DNA of 64,000 nucleotides, from the NCBI GenBank assembly GCA_015665415.1, contig JADFAE010000002.1:124001-188000 (forward strand), in the 5' to 3' direction. Positions 63,358 through 64,000 of the stretch are shown in pieces. Made by a program: the position numbers and the translations under genes. The notes below the pieces were generated by a model, which saw only the letters and a program-made list of their open reading frames with translations, searched no databases and was not told the DNA's origin. Each line of letters opens with the position of its first letter. The stretch's first letter is position 1. This DNA comes from Roseobacter sp. Its GTDB lineage: Bacteria; Pseudomonadota; Alphaproteobacteria; Rhodobacterales; Rhodobacteraceae.

Positions 63358-64000
63358 ATGACCGCATGGCTGGAACGACACATCCCCAAAATGGTGCTGG
63401 CGCCTTCCTTTGTGGCGATCCTCATCTTTGTCTACGGCTTTATCGCCTGGACCGCCTGGATTTCGCTGACCCGGTCCCGGTTGTTGCCAAAATACGAGCT
63501 CAAGGGCTTGGTCCAGTATGAACGCCTGATGGCAGCCCCGCGCTGGGATACGGCGATGGACAATCTCTTGGTCTTTGGGGCGCTGTTCATCGGCATTTCG
63601 ATGCTGCTAGGATTGATGCTGGCGATCCTGCTGGACCAGCGCATTCGCGTCGAAGGCATGCTGCGCACGATTTACCTCTATCCCATGGCCCTGTCGATGA
63701 TCGTCACCGGCACCGCCTGGAAATGGATCATGAATCCCGGTCTTGGGCTGGAGGCTCTGGTGCGTGGCTGGGGATTTGAAAGCTTCAGTTTCGATTGGGT
63801 GATCAACCCCGACAAGGCCATCTATGCCGTTGTCATTGCCGGTGTCTGGCAGGCCTCGGGCTTTGTCATGGCACTGTTTCTGGCCGGCCTGCGCAGCGTT
63901 GATGGCGAGATCATCAAGGCTGCACAGGTCGACGGCATCCCCTCCTGGCGGATCTATACGGCGATCATCCTGCCCTCCATGGCCCCGATCTTTTTGTCGG
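63358..64000 (+). CDS. sugar ABC transporter permease, CUT1 (partial)
   Basis: The first 214 codons are in the window and the gene runs off the right edge. Multi-spanning membrane protein: first helix MVLAPSFVAILIFVYGFIAW, then LARGE periplasmic-side region, MalF-type helices (LLVFGALFIGISMLLGLML, LYPMALSMIVTGTAWKWIMNP) and the EAA loop beginning IIKAAQVDGIPSWRIYTAI. It forms the pore for the binding protein encoded upstream. The start ATG follows a weak AAGGGTTCGG site. Confidence 0.88.
   Translation, partial: MTAWLERHIPKMVLAPSFVAILIFVYGFIAWTAWISLTRSRLLPKYELKGLVQYERLMAAPRWDTAMDNLLVFGALFIGISMLLGLMLAILLDQRIRVEGMLRTIYLYPMALSMIVTGTAWKWIMNPGLGLEALVRGWGFESFSFDWVINPDKAIYAVVIAGVWQASGFVMALFLAGLRSVDGEIIKAAQVDGIPSWRIYTAIILPSMAPIFLS

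Overview
The window reads as chromosome of an alphaproteobacterium of the Rhodobacteraceae, most likely the marine Roseobacter group. This is inferred from gene content and style (high-GC coding sequence, the MttB/GcvT-oxidase cluster, a NarR-like regulator beside narK, a BioR-type operator before bioB, a TPP riboswitch before thiC), not from a marker-gene comparison.

Layout. (1) 1-1733: the end of an exported YHS-like protein, a small zinc-ribbon protein, rlmB and tRNA-Tyr(GUA). (2) 1734-3597: an integration scar behind the tRNA. It has a palindrome and tandem repeat, an integrase N-terminus, and a 1051-bp IS5-family element that cuts the integrase and has no target duplication. (3) 3598-12226: a tightly overlapped minus-strand operon (MttB-like methyltransferase, two FAD/GcvT demethylating dehydrogenases, an AGXT2-like aminotransferase) divergent from a LysR regulator, with a perfect T-N11-A dyad between them. 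This is probably a methylated-amine or betaine catabolic unit. (4) 12227-14518: gene-poor accessory DNA with an HNH fragment, a small exported protein and a phage-like small protein. (5) 14519-24334: iron-siderophore uptake, with binding protein, two permeases, ATPase, siderophore-interacting reductase, ExbB, two ExbDs and TonB, convergent with a TonB-dependent receptor. (6) 24575-30237: a decayed SDR gene, a DUF2478 gene, and a ProU-type betaine transporter with a double permease. (7) 30554-36026: biotin operon bioBFDAGC with a BioR-type box. (8) 36234-42529: thiamine operon thiC-O-S-G-E-F-D behind a TPP riboswitch. (9) 42628-45135: an orphan hybrid sensor kinase. (10) 45419-59530: a ten-gene respiratory nitrate reductase operon (narK1-narK2-narGHJI, parvulin isomerase, hemerythrin, moeA, DUF2478) with a divergent Crp/Fnr regulator and three FNR-like boxes. 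(11) 59541-64000: a two-component system divergent from the start of a sugar ABC transporter operon.

The genes combine iron capture, vitamin self-sufficiency, osmolyte uptake and turnover, and anaerobic nitrate respiration. The least explained parts are the MttB/GcvT cluster, the DUF2478 pair, the ExbD pair in which one copy has Asn at the proton-carrying Asp position, and a ThiF that lacks the usual zinc cysteines.
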